Under the pieces are notes generated by a model. The model worked only from the letters and a program-made list of their open reading frames with translations. It ran no database searches and had not been told where the DNA came from. The translations under genes and the position numbers were made by a program. Source: Planctomycetota bacterium (GTDB lineage: Bacteria > Planctomycetota > Planctomycetia > Pirellulales > Pirellulaceae). Taken from it: a stretch of DNA of 64,000 nt. Location: positions 124,001-188,000 of the forward strand of contig JABAAE010000013.1 in NCBI GenBank assembly GCA_014238905.1. Direction: 5' to 3'. The first letter of the stretch is position 1; each line of letters starts with the position of its first letter. This document shows positions 52,630 to 60,461 of the stretch, in pieces.

Positions 52630-54096
52630 TCAGGAGACCATCGGCTCGGTAAAGTAGGCTTGGTTGCCACCTTTTCGCTTTGCCTCGTACATCGCATCAT
52701 CAGCTTTTCCGATTAATTGCGATATGGTCCCTTCTTCATCAATTGCCTCCGTTGAAACCGTTTCGAAGGCTGTGCCAATGCTGAGGGTTATTCGAATACC
52801 CCAGTTCCGCTTGGAACAGGTCTGATCCAATTTTGATGCGACGTCCTGTGCAAGGTTTTTCGCCTGGTCACGTTTTACATTCCGAAGGAGTACGACAAAT
52901 TCATCTCCGCCATAACGAAAAACGAATTGATCATCCTCTATGATCTGTTTCAGAATTTCAGCCACCATCTGCAGTGCTTCGTCCCCGGTTTTGTGACCAA
53001 ATCCATCGTTGACGTTCTTGAAATCATCGACATCGATAAAAAGGACGCAGATAGACTGCAATGGACCTTTGTCACTCAATGAGATCTCGTCGAGCTTGCG
53101 GCGGTTATACAAACCCGTCAGAGGGTCCCTGAGGCGGGCCTCATCCGAATCGGTATTTTGAATCAGGGCAGCCATTGCTATGTCGCTGAGCAACTGGTTG
53201 GCATTACGCAAAATTTCTTCGTTGGAGGGAAATGCCCCGATGTTGATCTTTAAACCGGTCGCAATTTCCTGAACCCGTTTTTCGAGGTTCATGACGAGTT
53301 TTTCTTCTTCACGTGGGAGAAAGCCATAATAACCAAACATGGCTGCCTGATATTCGCCGAGTAATTCAGCGTCAGCTACTGATTCCCAATTGGGTTGAAA
53401 TAGTTTTTCGGCAACCAGTGAGGCTGTTCGCAACGCAATCCGCAAACGGGAGTTTTCCCCCATGGATTCGACGGGGATAGGCGTGGTGTGCTGTTGCATC
53501 GCATCAACAAGATTTTTTTCCAACGTCCAGTTTTGAAACAACCGTTGGCTGACATCAAGATGATTAAATCCAAATTGACCGTTTTCAAAAGCGATTCTCT
53601 CTACTGTATTCTTGAGGGAATAAGTAGATTTGTAGATGTCAAAGTGGGTGTTCAGCAATGCGAGAATGCCAATGTCCTGGAGTAGGCCACCCAGAAAAAA
53701 CTTTGAGGAATTGGAAGAATCGGTGCGTAGACCAAGTTCTTCTGCTGCACAGGCCTGACTGAGGGATCTCCACCAATACACCTGCAGGGTCTGGTCCCAC
53801 TCGGCATTGTTGGATCGGCTTGGAGCCAGGTAGAAACTTAACGCGATGGAACGAACCATGGTAATTCCAAGTTTGTTCAACGCTTCTCGGACGGTTGATG
53901 TTTTTCCACGTAATCCGAAGAGCACGCTGTTGGCAGCTCGTATGATCTGAGCAGTCAATGCCGGATCCGACTGGATAATATGGGCGGCTTTACCAAAGTC
54001 CGGTTCAGGCAATTTCGCAAGCTCAATAATCTGCAAAGCAACCTGCGGCAGGCTGGGCAGCTTTTCAGATTTAAGAACTTGGTCGATCGAATACAT
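52630..54096 (-). CDS. HDOD-GGDEF diguanylate cyclase
   Basis: The start is placed at the ATG at 54096 (MYSIDQVLKSEKLPSLPQVA), which is where the HDOD domain begins; 488 residues. HDOD covers about 10-215 (IIQSDPALTAQIIRAANSVLFG), a linker helix follows, and GGDEF covers about 310-485 with RDPLTGLYNRRKL, FIDVDDFKNVND and an intact GGDEF at 396-400. It should make c-di-GMP. The inhibitory RxxD site that normally ends 5 residues before GGDEF reads EDDQ, so product feedback is probably absent. The HDOD part likely senses a signal. Confidence 0.9.
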   Translation of the reverse strand: MYSIDQVLKSEKLPSLPQVALQIIELAKLPEPDFGKAAHIIQSDPALTAQIIRAANSVLFGLRGKTSTVREALNKLGITMVRSIALSFYLAPSRSNNAEWDQTLQVYWWRSLSQACAAEELGLRTDSSNSSKFFLGGLLQDIGILALLNTHFDIYKSTYSLKNTVERIAFENGQFGFNHLDVSQRLFQNWTLEKNLVDAMQQHTTPIPVESMGENSRLRIALRTASLVAEKLFQPNWESVADAELLGEYQAAMFGYYGFLPREEEKLVMNLEKRVQEIATGLKINIGAFPSNEEILRNANQLLSDIAMAALIQNTDSDEARLRDPLTGLYNRRKLDEISLSDKGPLQSICVLFIDVDDFKNVNDGFGHKTGDEALQMVAEILKQIIEDDQFVFRYGGDEFVVLLRNVKRDQAKNLAQDVASKLDQTCSKRNWGIRITLSIGTAFETVSTEAIDEEGTISQLIGKADDAMYEAKRKGGNQAYFTEPMVS

Positions 54097-54514
54097 TTTT
54101 TTAATTACTATTTCAATTAAACTTGGATTGCCTGAGCAGCACGTTGGTTCTCCCACCCATTTCTGTTATCGGTTGAAGAAAAGCTCTCCGAGTTATTTAT
54201 TTTGTTTCAATTGGTTATATCGTTTATGGTTTCCCACAACTTAGCCCGCCAAAAAGGGTCGTAGAGGAGGTAATCTCCCGAATTTCTAAAAGAAATGGAG
54301 GGTAAATCAACTATTCTTCCCAAGATAGGCATCGTAAACATTGGACCCCAAAGGAAAATCCCTGAGATCCACTGAAAATCACCCACTGAACACTCGCAGG
54401 GAGGCTGTGATTTTGTTGAAAACCAGGCCCCCGCCAACTCTGTGGGACATGAATCGAAACAATCAGTTCCATGTCATCAAAGCCGGATAATCGGTTTATT
54501 CGGCGCCTGGCCAA
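54097..54514. other. Intergenic gap, no gene seen
   Basis: 418 bp between the HDOD-GGDEF and MFS genes, both on the minus strand. Two overlapping minus-strand frames of 67-76 codons have no recognisable features. A poly-T run of ten lies at about 54540, inside the 3' end of the MFS gene. Confidence 0.4.
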
Positions 54515-55819
54515 TCAAGACTTCCAGGCCGATTCCCCGGTTTTTTTTTTGGTTGGTTTTCGGATCATGGTGCATGCAATCCCCAGCATCACCATCGTCA
54601 GGGCCGAATATCCGACCGGTTGAAAGGGAAATGAGGATTCTGGTTCGATGGTCAGAGCGAAACCACCTACGCTGCTGGCCAAGACAACAATCATCGAGAC
54701 GACACCCCTTATTCGCCCAATATGGCTTCTTCCAAAAAAATCTGCCCAAAGAGTTTGTCCCATGATCAAAAAGATTCCTTGGGCAAACCCGAAGGTCAGG
54801 AATCCCGAAAACGCACTGACGGGTGATTGGACAACAATGAGGCCGCAGGCACCCGCCATCGCCAGACTTCCGGTCGTGAATAGGGTGGCATGACCCAGTC
54901 TTTTGGCAACCAATCCAGTCAGCAATTGGCTGACGATGACCGCTAGAAACAACCCGGGAACCGCAAGATCTGTCAGGGCATCTGATGCACCCGTTTGATC
55001 GAAAATAGCTTTACGATTGTAAACCAGACCTGTTCCTATTAACGCCCAAGCGGATTGTGCAAACGTGACGATCCAAAATGCGGGGGTCAAGATTGCTTCT
55101 AAAAGAGTGTAGTTTTCCAAATCAGACTCGAGATCCGGTTGCCCATTAGAATGCTCATCGGTCTTCTCAAGCCCCGAATTTCGCGGAACACCATCCTGTG
55201 AAAGTCCCATGGCATGGGGATGATTGACAACCAGTAACAGGGCGATCGGTACCAGAATAAAAATGGCAACGGATATCCATTGGAAGGCGATACCGAAATC
55301 GCAGTGATCAAACAGTGGACCAAAAACATAGGGGACAAACATCATACCAAGGCCGGATCCAATGCTCAGGATGGCATAGGCAAACGCCAAGTGTTTCTTA
55401 AACCAAAGTGACACCATTGTGCTGGCAACCAGCGAAAGTGCTCCTTGTCCAAACATCCGTAGAAATGTAAAGGCTGCCAAAAGCTGTAAGGGAGTTTGAA
55501 CTGCACCACTAAAAAAACAGGTTACACCGAGCAGAAAAGCAATAAGAGCCAAGGAAAAACGGCACCCCATGCGGTCGATGATGAAGCCAAACAGGGGAAG
55601 ACCAAGGCTGCCAATCGCTGTACCAATACAATAGTAAACCGCGACGTTTCTGCTGCTTAATTCAAGTCGTTGCGCGAATAATTCGTTGAACTCCGATACA
55701 CCCACTGTCTGTCCGGGCGCGGTTAGAATTTGTGCGACAATCGAGATGGCCAAAATGATCCAGCCATAGAAAAAAGTGTGCTTTATCAGTGTTAAGCCGT
55801 TGGTCGCTGGTTTTGACAT
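54515..55819 (-). CDS. Major facilitator superfamily transporter
   Basis: 434 residues, twelve hydrophobic helices. The N-half has IIDRMGCRFSLALIAFL, the loop 2-3 type motif; a central cytoplasmic loop (about 200-225) is acidic. The general look, with GWIILAISIVAQILTAPGQT at helix 1, is that of the oxalate/formate antiporter-like (OFA) branch, which moves monocarboxylates. The substrate is not determined. No biosynthetic or catabolic genes adjoin it. Confidence 0.85.
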   Translation of the reverse strand: MSKPATNGLTLIKHTFFYGWIILAISIVAQILTAPGQTVGVSEFNELFAQRLELSSRNVAVYYCIGTAIGSLGLPLFGFIIDRMGCRFSLALIAFLLGVTCFFSGAVQTPLQLLAAFTFLRMFGQGALSLVASTMVSLWFKKHLAFAYAILSIGSGLGMMFVPYVFGPLFDHCDFGIAFQWISVAIFILVPIALLLVVNHPHAMGLSQDGVPRNSGLEKTDEHSNGQPDLESDLENYTLLEAILTPAFWIVTFAQSAWALIGTGLVYNRKAIFDQTGASDALTDLAVPGLFLAVIVSQLLTGLVAKRLGHATLFTTGSLAMAGACGLIVVQSPVSAFSGFLTFGFAQGIFLIMGQTLWADFFGRSHIGRIRGVVSMIVVLASSVGGFALTIEPESSFPFQPVGYSALTMVMLGIACTMIRKPTKKKTGESAWKS

Positions 55820-56030
55820 TCAACAATGGTGAACAAGAGAAGAAGAATTGTGCGACGACCTGATCCCGTCACGGAAACGACGAGATTCATTTGATTCAAA
55901 GAAATTGATAGTTGACGACTTGGTGGAGAGTGAGATTGGCCGAGAGCATTTGCTGAGGTAATCGCTCAGATAGCTTCAAACATGGTAGGTCGGTTGACAT
56001 TCTGACAAAGCAAACAGGATTCAAGGTGGT

Positions 56031-57710
56031 TTATGCGGCCTGTAAGGGTCGAGCACGTTTTGACCATTGAATCCATTTCTCCACAGCTTGGAGATTGGGT
56101 TTTTTGCCTTCAATTGATGCGCTTTGGCCTTCGGCTGAGGCAATGAACTCGTCGACCAGAGAGAGCAGTTGATCCGGTTCTGCTTCGACAATTTCCTGTG
56201 GATCATCAAATCCGCAGGCAACTAGGATTTGGGCATCCTGTCCGTTAATTCCTGGAATCTGGCAAACGAGCTTGGCTTGGGTTTGCCAATCCCTGACGTC
56301 GTCTGCGTCGATGTGGCGGCAATTTAAAGCGACGGCGGTGGCATTGGGATCAGCGATTATCAAGTCTCCTACCGTCGCGATGCCAAGATCCAGAAATCGG
56401 GCGGCTGTCTTGGGGCCAATCGAAGGGGCGTTACCGAGGGGTTCATTAGGACCCAGATGAAATTTTAGAGAATTTCTGGAAACTAGATCCCGTAGTTTAT
56501 TTTTTGTTTGACCCCTGCCGGCATTCGCAGCGTTCAGATTGTTTACTGAGGAATTTGGTGATGGGGTGGAGGGTGACCCAGGTTGATGGGATTCAGGGAG
56601 ACTGCTTTCGGTGGCGACTTTACTTTCCCTGGAGGCTCTGCGTCGTTTCGTTCTTGCGATTTTTTTTCGTGAGCGAATTTTTGCCGTCGACATTGTTCCC
56701 ACCGAACCAATTTCACGTTGGTTTAATTCCTCAATGTCGATTTGCAGGATTTCTTTAGCATGCAACAGGCGGACAGTTTTTTCGTCTGCGGGGAGCGACC
56801 GTATCACTTTGCCGGTCTTCTTGTACTCCGAGTAGATTTTTTTGACAGCTGCTCGATCAGAAATGGCGGAGATCTTTTTGGAAGCCCAGCCAAAGGGAAA
56901 GGTCAAAGCCGTCAGGTAGCCCATCAGCGTCGTATTGGTGGAAGCTGGTTTTTGTTGAGACTCTTCAAACGCCCGCTCCAGGATTCGCGCGAAACCGACG
57001 CTGGCATACCCAATTAACTTCGATGTGATTTGCCGTAGTTTATCGTCAAGGGCGGCGGTTGGATCCTTGATGCCGACCTCAATGTTGTAATGGTCGATGA
57101 ATGTCTGGTAGTACTGGTTGGCAAGAGATGCTCCGGCCATGACCGTTCGAGTCAACCAATCCGTCGATGTGGGGAGTTCAAATGCCGGATAACCGTCACC
57201 GTTTTCCAGCTGATCTTTTAGCCGATCGAATGACTGGTTAATACTCCACTCACAGGCGCGATGAATGACGCATTCTTCTTCGGTTTGCCCTGTGTGCAGC
57301 GGCATCAAAGGGTCCATGAAGTAGTGGCTTAAAACACCAGCCGAGTAAACCGCCTGTTTCCAGTTCCCCACCTGTAGATCGGAAACCAGTTCACCGTACC
57401 ATTGATTGGCCTGCGTGATCGCTCCGCCCCAAAACTTGTCGTTGACATGGAGAACGTGATTGCGAAAATCTTTGAACCTGGTATCTGGATCTTTGGATCC
57501 AAGGAGATAAAGTTCGTAATATCTGACGAACTGGTCTCGCCATTTGGAAGCGTCATCGCCACGCAAATGTTGTAGCGAGTTCATTACCAACTTGTGGTGC
57601 ATATTTCGGCACTCGTTGGCGCATACGACGCGGTACAGGAGACTGGCGGACAAAGAACTTCCCGACGGGTGGTTAAAATGGATGGGTGGTGAAAAGGGAT
57701 TTCCCGACAA
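56031..57710 (-). CDS. Zinc-dependent phospholipase C-like domain fused to DUF4332
   Basis: 559 residues. Residues about 35-270 resemble zinc-dependent phospholipase C/S1-P1-like folds: FRNHVLHVNDKFWGGA, VLSHYFMDPLMPLHTGQTEEE and VIHRACEWS place several His and Asp as in a tri-zinc site. There is no signal peptide. Residues about 310-425 are basic then Ser/Pro-rich, with RSRKKIARTKRRRASRESK. Residues about 430-555 are a DUF4332 domain, a helix-hairpin-helix relative (APSIGPKTAARFLDLGIATV, then CQIPGINGQDAQILVACGF). Hydrolase plus nucleic-acid-binding module suggests an intracellular substrate. Function unknown. Confidence 0.78.
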   Translation of the reverse strand: MSGNPFSPPIHFNHPSGSSLSASLLYRVVCANECRNMHHKLVMNSLQHLRGDDASKWRDQFVRYYELYLLGSKDPDTRFKDFRNHVLHVNDKFWGGAITQANQWYGELVSDLQVGNWKQAVYSAGVLSHYFMDPLMPLHTGQTEEECVIHRACEWSINQSFDRLKDQLENGDGYPAFELPTSTDWLTRTVMAGASLANQYYQTFIDHYNIEVGIKDPTAALDDKLRQITSKLIGYASVGFARILERAFEESQQKPASTNTTLMGYLTALTFPFGWASKKISAISDRAAVKKIYSEYKKTGKVIRSLPADEKTVRLLHAKEILQIDIEELNQREIGSVGTMSTAKIRSRKKIARTKRRRASRESKVATESSLPESHQPGSPSTPSPNSSVNNLNAANAGRGQTKNKLRDLVSRNSLKFHLGPNEPLGNAPSIGPKTAARFLDLGIATVGDLIIADPNATAVALNCRHIDADDVRDWQTQAKLVCQIPGINGQDAQILVACGFDDPQEIVEAEPDQLLSLVDEFIASAEGQSASIEGKKPNLQAVEKWIQWSKRARPLQAA

Positions 57711-57745
57711 ACGTTTAAAGATGAATTTCCCGTAAAACGTTTAAA
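57658..57745. repeat. Degenerate direct repeats carrying the palindrome AAACGTTT
   Basis: atttcccgacaaacgttt (57699-57716) and atttcccgtaaaacgttt (57724-57741) are 25 bp apart, and a weaker third copy (acttcccgacgggtggtt) starts near 57658. They straddle the start of the PLC-like gene at 57710. The palindromes may be a regulator site or just a repeat remnant. Confidence 0.65.
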
Positions 57746-58035
57746 TAAAGGGTGCAAATAGCATATTCCATTAGTTGAAAGCAATGGCAAACCGGCGAGG
57801 TGCTGTCATTGCACCCGGTTGTGACTTTGATTTAAATGAAACCGTTGCCGGGTGTCGGATCTAGCACATGGAATTTGAAGTCGCTCCCCAATCACCTCCT
57901 TGCAGCAATGTCGATTGGATTTTCAGTTCATTGCTGATCGTTTTTTGGTGTATCGAGTTATTGCCCGTTTTTGGTTGATAGAGGTCGTCTGATCGTCGGT
58001 GCACCTTTGCTGACTGTCAGTGCGGCGATTCCGTC
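57746..58035. other. Divergent intergenic region
   Basis: About 290 bp between the PLC-like gene and the ABC exporter pair. A TTG-initiated extension of the ABC gene runs through its right end, but I do not accept it because it translates the tandem repeat next to it. Confidence 0.4.
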
Positions 58036-58080
58036 CCAGGAATTCACAAGCCAGGAATTCACAAGCCAGGAATTCACAAG
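58036..58080. repeat. Tandem repeat, 15 bp x 3
   Basis: Three perfect copies of ccaggaattcacaag plus a partial fourth (58081-58086). It lies just upstream of the ABC ATPase ATG at 58100. If the upstream TTG were used it would encode SQEFT repeats. Confidence 0.93.
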
Positions 58081-58099
58081 CCAGGAACCCATCAAGCCA

Positions 58100-59092
58100 A
58101 TGTCAATTGCCATCTCCTGTCGCGATTTGAAGAAAACCTACTCGGGCCGCCTGCCGGTGGAGGCGGTTCGAGGAATCGATCTGGAGATCACAACGGGAGA
58201 ATGTTTCGGAATTCTGGGCCCCAACGGTGCTGGCAAGACGACGACCGTTGAGATTCTCGAAGGAATCCTTCCAGCATCGTCAGGAGCGGTCGAAGTTCTT
58301 GGCATGGACTGGCAGGTCGATCCCATGAAAATACGGGAATCCATTGGGATTTCTCTCCAGGAAACCAAGTTTTCTGAGAAGCTTTCCGTCTGGGAGACGA
58401 TTTCTCTATTTCGTAGCTTCTACCGAACGGGAATCAGTCCAGATGAAGCCATCTCCAGAGTGGGACTGGAGGAAAAGAAGCATGCCTGGGTGAAGACACT
58501 CAGTGGAGGTCAAAAACAACGCCTAGCGGTGGCGACCGGAATTATCGGTGATCCACAGGTTCTTTTTCTCGATGAGCCAACCACGGGCCTAGACCCTTTT
58601 AGTCGCCGCCAGCTTTGGGAGATTATCGAGTCCTTCAAACATGACAATCGGACGGTTCTGATCACCACCCACTACATGGAAGAAGCTGAACAACTTTGCG
58701 ACCGCGTTGCTATCATTGATCAGGGGATGATTATTAAATCAGGAACCCCTCGCGACCTGGTTTCTGAATTGGGCGGTGATAGTAATATCGAGTTTTCCAT
58801 TGCGGGGAAGGAAAATCCAAGCTTGATCAGCACGCTTGCAAGAATGCCTGCGGTGTCTCATATCAGCTTCAACAGGGACCACTATGTCCTTCGAGGCAAT
58901 GAAGCGGATACTCTATTGCAAGCATTAATGGTGACCCTCGAATCTCTGGAATGTCGTCTGACCAATCTATCCACCCGGAACCTGGGACTGGAAGATGTGT
59001 TTGTCTCTCTGACCGGTCGTTCTCTAGAAGATGAAATCGATCAGGACGACCCGCCGATTTCCGGGGCACTGTCCCAGCAAGCTCCTCAATAG
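58100..59092 (+). CDS. ABC transporter ATP-binding protein (ABC-2 exporter type)
   Basis: Start placed at the ATG at 58100 (MSIAISCRDLKKTYSG), where the conserved fold begins; 330 residues. Walker A is GPNGAGKTT, signature TLSGGQKQRL, Walker B VLFLDEPTTGLDP, and the H-loop ITTHYMEE. The C-terminal about 100 residues are the small regulatory extension seen in DrrA/CcmA-type exporters. It is followed after 32 bp by the permease gene. Drug, lipid or polysaccharide export is typical of such pairs; the cargo is not known. Confidence 0.92.
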   Translation: MSIAISCRDLKKTYSGRLPVEAVRGIDLEITTGECFGILGPNGAGKTTTVEILEGILPASSGAVEVLGMDWQVDPMKIRESIGISLQETKFSEKLSVWETISLFRSFYRTGISPDEAISRVGLEEKKHAWVKTLSGGQKQRLAVATGIIGDPQVLFLDEPTTGLDPFSRRQLWEIIESFKHDNRTVLITTHYMEEAEQLCDRVAIIDQGMIIKSGTPRDLVSELGGDSNIEFSIAGKENPSLISTLARMPAVSHISFNRDHYVLRGNEADTLLQALMVTLESLECRLTNLSTRNLGLEDVFVSLTGRSLEDEIDQDDPPISGALSQQAPQ

Positions 59093-59124
59093 CGATCCAC
59101 CATCCCACTACTTCCCAAAACCGA

Positions 59125-60330
59125 GTGATTAGATTGTCAGTTCAAAAACCATCCTCAGGGCAGAAGCAACGTCGGGCGGAGGAAATCAGAACTTACTCGC
59201 CCTTTCGGCATTTGGTGATTACGCGTCTACGAGAGTTCTACCGGGAACCGGCAGCGGTTTTCTGGGTTTATTGTTTTCCTCTTCTGTTGACCTTTACTCT
59301 AGGACTGGCTTTTCGCGCCGATTCCGCAACCTCCTACGAGGTGTCGATCGTTGAGACCGAATCGAAATCCAAGGAACTGGTCGATCTTTTCAACGGCGAT
59401 TCTGAGGGCAGATTCCAAGTGCGGTCGCTTTCTTTTGAAGCTGCCCGAACTTTGCTACGGACGGGAAAAACAGAGCTGGTCCTTGTCCCTGCTGAAGTGG
59501 ATGAGGTCCCTGCTGAAGTGGATGAGGTCCCTGCTGAAGTGGATGAGGTGTCCGGCGATAGGGATGGTGCAGATGGGTTAGCTGCAGGATCGGGCAAAGA
59601 CCTGGTTTATTGGTATGACCCCCGCAATCAAACCAGTAACCTCGCCAAAAAGGCCGTCGATGATTTTTTGCAGCGGGAGATGGGTCGCAAGGACGTCTTG
59701 GATGCCGTGGATCGCATTATGGACGAACCTGGCGGTCGTTATATCGATTTTTTGATTCCCGGATTGATCTGCATGAACATCATGGGTAGCGGGTTGTGGG
59801 GCGTCGGTTTCGCAATAGTAGACATGCGGATTCGTGGATTGTTAAAGCGATTTATAGCCACGCCGATGAAACGCAGAGACTTTATGCTGTCGACAATGTT
59901 GAGTCGCCTATTTTTCCTGGTGCCTGAAATATTGCTATTGATGCTCGTTGCAAGGTTTTTTTTTGATGTACAGATATTCGGTAATCTGCTTTTGATCATT
60001 GGCTTGATCCTCTTCGGTTCATTCCAATTTGCAGGCATCAGCTTGATGATTGCCTGCCGAGCAAAAACAATCGAAACGGTTTCCGGGCTAATGAACCTGG
60101 TCATGTTGCCAAATTGGATTTTTGCTGGCATCTTTTTTTCCGCCACCAAGTTTCCTGATTTCATGCAGTGGTTTATACAGTTGCTGCCGCTGACCCCCCT
60201 GATTGATGCCCTACGGGGAGTCATGCTTGAGGGACATACGATCACTGACATTGCCGCGCAACTGGCTGTGATGCTGGTTTGGACGTTGGCGAGTTTCCTG
60301 ATTGCTCTTCGGTTTTTCCGGTGGAGCTGA
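59125..60330 (+). CDS. ABC-2 type transporter permease
   Basis: 401 residues, GTG start. After a short cytoplasmic N-terminus and helix 1 (about 35-55) comes a large external domain, then five more helices ending near the C-terminus (MNIMGSGLWGVGFAIVDMR, LFGSFQFAGISLMIACRAK, LPNWIFAGIFFSATKFPDF). The external part contains three copies of VPAEVDE (about 121-141), made by an in-frame 21-bp tandem repeat. Partner of the ATPase at 58100-59092. The stop codon lies inside the next tandem repeat array. Confidence 0.9.
   Translation: MIRLSVQKPSSGQKQRRAEEIRTYSPFRHLVITRLREFYREPAAVFWVYCFPLLLTFTLGLAFRADSATSYEVSIVETESKSKELVDLFNGDSEGRFQVRSLSFEAARTLLRTGKTELVLVPAEVDEVPAEVDEVPAEVDEVSGDRDGADGLAAGSGKDLVYWYDPRNQTSNLAKKAVDDFLQREMGRKDVLDAVDRIMDEPGGRYIDFLIPGLICMNIMGSGLWGVGFAIVDMRIRGLLKRFIATPMKRRDFMLSTMLSRLFFLVPEILLLMLVARFFFDVQIFGNLLLIIGLILFGSFQFAGISLMIACRAKTIETVSGLMNLVMLPNWIFAGIFFSATKFPDFMQWFIQLLPLTPLIDALRGVMLEGHTITDIAAQLAVMLVWTLASFLIALRFFRWS
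59485..59547. repeat. In-frame tandem repeat, 21 bp x 3
   Basis: Three perfect copies of a 21-bp unit (begins gtccctgctgaagtgg) within the permease gene, encoding VPAEVDE three times in the external domain. Confidence 0.93.
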
Positions 60331-60360
60331 AATCGGTGGAGCTGAAATCGGTGGAACCGA
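60319..60360. repeat. Tandem repeat, 15 bp x 2.7
   Basis: Unit cggtggagctgaaat. The permease stop codon (60328-60330) lies in the first copy, so the array begins in the last codons of the gene and continues past it. Confidence 0.88.
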
Positions 60361-60379
60361 GTTCACCGTTAAGTTGAAA

Positions 60380-60433
60380 CAACGGTACCGCAAACAACGG
60401 TACCGCAAACAACGATACCGCAAACAACGGTAC
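60380..60433. repeat. Tandem repeat, 15 bp x 3.6
   Basis: Unit caacggtaccgcaaa, with one G-to-A change in copy three and a partial last copy. It sits between the convergent ends of the permease and cysNC, 20 bp after another array. Confidence 0.9.
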
Positions 60434-60461
60434 TCAAAAACCGATTTGGCTCAGAGCTACT

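Noticed and set aside
54207..54514. 67-76-codon minus frames upstream of the MFS gene end
   Set aside because: Overlapping each other in different frames, with no family or signal features.
57971..58099. Upstream TTG extension of the ABC ATPase with SQEFT repeats
   Set aside because: The extension mostly translates a 15-bp intergenic tandem repeat, and the conserved fold starts at the ATG at 58100.
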